Shown: positions 63,079-64,000 of the stretch, one piece after another
How positions within the stretch are numbered: position 1 is the stretch's first letter
Layout: each line of letters opens with the position of its first letter
DNA from: Christensenella sp.
GTDB taxonomy: Bacteria > Bacillota > Clostridia > Christensenellales > UBA3700
Reading direction: 5' to 3'
DNA: 64,000 nucleotides
Assembly: GCA_022784465.1 (NCBI GenBank)
Contig: JALFUR010000014.1
Coordinates: 1-64,000 of the forward strand
Made by a program: the position numbers and the translations under genes
Notes under the pieces: generated by a model
Told to the model about the DNA's origin: nothing
What the model saw: only the letters and a program-made list of their open reading frames with translations
The model's database searches: none

Positions 63079-63951
63079 TACTAGATTATAAACTATATAA
63101 ACACACCCCATATAACCTAATATGGGGTATATAATACTTGAAAATCCTTTATAATCTGGCTCGTGAAAAACTAAAGATAACACCACAAAAAAACCAATAC
63201 ATATTTTAGCATTTAAAATATTCTTAGTGTTTTCGTATACAACATGCGCGCTTGATATAAGCGTTGTCACTATTGCAAAATAAACACATATTCCATAGAT
63301 AGCATCAAGTTTATATTCTTTAGCAAAGCTAAGAACAGGAAGCGCTGAATCCTTATAAACTATTGCTATTTTATAGACAAGATAAAACAAAGCTATAAAC
63401 ATAATAACAATATATATTGAGGATAATAATTTATCTTTTAGTGACATTTTTTCTTCTTTTGTAACCACCGCTCCTCCAAGCAAAGAATTCATCCCAACAT
63501 ATTTTATAGAATTTAAAACTCTCACTCCTTCACACTTTATACTTGGAGCCTTTATTGCCATAAAAATAAACAAAACTACAATTATTGGAATAAGAACTAG
63601 ATTTATATTTTTTATCTTCTCTACACCAAATAAGGCAACAATAGATACACCTATTCCTGTTAAAATACTTGTTATTTTAGGTAAAGACAATTCTGCTTCT
63701 AAATTATTTATAGATGTAAGCATACATACAAAGGTTAAAATAGATGCAATAATAGCCATCAAATTTACAACAAAATTGTTTTTTGGAACAAGCATAAAAA
63801 GCATACAAACAAGTGCTAGTAAAACAGCTGCAAGAACCATAGAAGCAAAAGAATCAGGATAAAAAAATAGAACCAATTCCCGTCCACTAGCAAAGCCAGC
63901 GCCAATAATTGATCCTACATATATACAAGCAATTTTTAAATGTTTTATCAC
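62995..63951 (-). CDS. YkvI-like membrane protein
   Basis: The 318-residue protein has about nine to ten helices and starts IACIYVGSIIGAGFASGRELVLFF, the family's N-terminal signature of the APC-superfamily-like YkvI group. Role unknown; amino-acid-type transport is a guess from the superfamily. The start is uncertain: the GTG at 63951 has no ribosome binding site and directly abuts a TATAAT on the minus strand. The C-terminus extends 84 bp into the convergent ABC permease gene. Confidence 0.8.
   Translation of the reverse strand: MIKHLKIACIYVGSIIGAGFASGRELVLFFYPDSFASMVLAAVLLALVCMLFMLVPKNNFVVNLMAIIASILTFVCMLTSINNLEAELSLPKITSILTGIGVSIVALFGVEKIKNINLVLIPIIVVLFIFMAIKAPSIKCEGVRVLNSIKYVGMNSLLGGAVVTKEEKMSLKDKLLSSIYIVIMFIALFYLVYKIAIVYKDSALPVLSFAKEYKLDAIYGICVYFAIVTTLISSAHVVYENTKNILNAKICIGFFVVLSLVFHEPDYKGFSSIIYPILGYMGCVYIVYNLVLIVKRIFSSNDFVKDFNRKIHYCSHKT
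63106..63127. terminator. Hairpin after the NitT/TauT operon, inside the convergent gene
   Basis: CCCCATAT-AACCTA-ATATGGGG is a perfect 8-bp stem 28 bp after the permease stop. No strong T-run follows on either strand, so termination is uncertain. On the minus strand it encodes part of the YkvI-like protein (PILGYMG). Confidence 0.4.
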
Positions 63952-64000
63952 ATTATAAAATATGCTTAAAAATTTTGTTATTCACTTAAAAATTCACTTA

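Overview
The window is AT-rich, densely packed chromosomal DNA from a Gram-positive, Clostridia-like anaerobe, probably an uncultured gut lineage with a compact genome. Pointers are pyruvate formate-lyase with its activase, LL-diaminopimelate aminotransferase (DapL), an ECF riboflavin transporter under an FMN riboswitch, a YerC/TrpR-type regulator, an IscR-like Rrf2 regulator with IscS/IscU, GGAGG ribosome binding sites, and BspA/InlB surface-protein repeats. No rRNA operon, CRISPR array, complete insertion sequence or prophage was seen.

Layout. 1-4200 is an accessory block: a large secreted protein running off the left edge (novel-looking HAxWN domain, leucine-rich repeats, an InlB-type repeat and a Hint/intein-like domain) and an operon of a membrane-bound XRE regulator with two small membrane proteins; both promoters carry the same tandem motif. 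4217-8158 holds pflA-pflB behind a ZTP (pfl motif) riboswitch and divergent ribU behind an FMN riboswitch. 8226-14314 has an M20 peptidase/membrane-protein operon and the nadD-yqeK/rsfS/pdp operon. 14386-31798 is core housekeeping: yhbY, obgE, nth, dapL, purA, guaA and a P-type ATPase in one long run; then aroQ, an aroE-aroK fusion, MATE, DUF47 and a Pit permease; then pgi. 32027-48981 holds an MMPL exporter, an amino-acid ABC operon ending in yerC, hemW-lepA, a LUD protein, a GDPD, the iscR-iscS-iscU operon, a WYL regulator, a class IV aminotransferase and a glycosyltransferase. 48982-52414 is a second accessory patch beside tRNA-Thr: two AAA/DUF4143 ATPases, a decayed third and repeated flanking elements. 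52415-63951 has asnS, an apparently unannotated structured RNA, a valS/pgsA membrane operon, a NitT/TauT-like ABC transporter and a YkvI-like protein.

How the parts work together. Formate from PflB is the one-carbon donor for folate-dependent purine synthesis in many anaerobes, which makes a ZTP switch on pflB and nearby purA/guaA sensible. Many genes are translationally coupled by 1-8 bp overlaps. At least three genes (the XRE regulator, nadD-yqeK and the TIM-barrel gene) appear to be transcribed from the A of their ATG, i.e. leaderless mRNAs.

Most worth following: the roughly 164-nt RNA gene at 54105-54268, the Hint-containing secreted protein with its shared operator, and the ATPase cassette locus. 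Family names come from motifs read by eye; no database search was possible.
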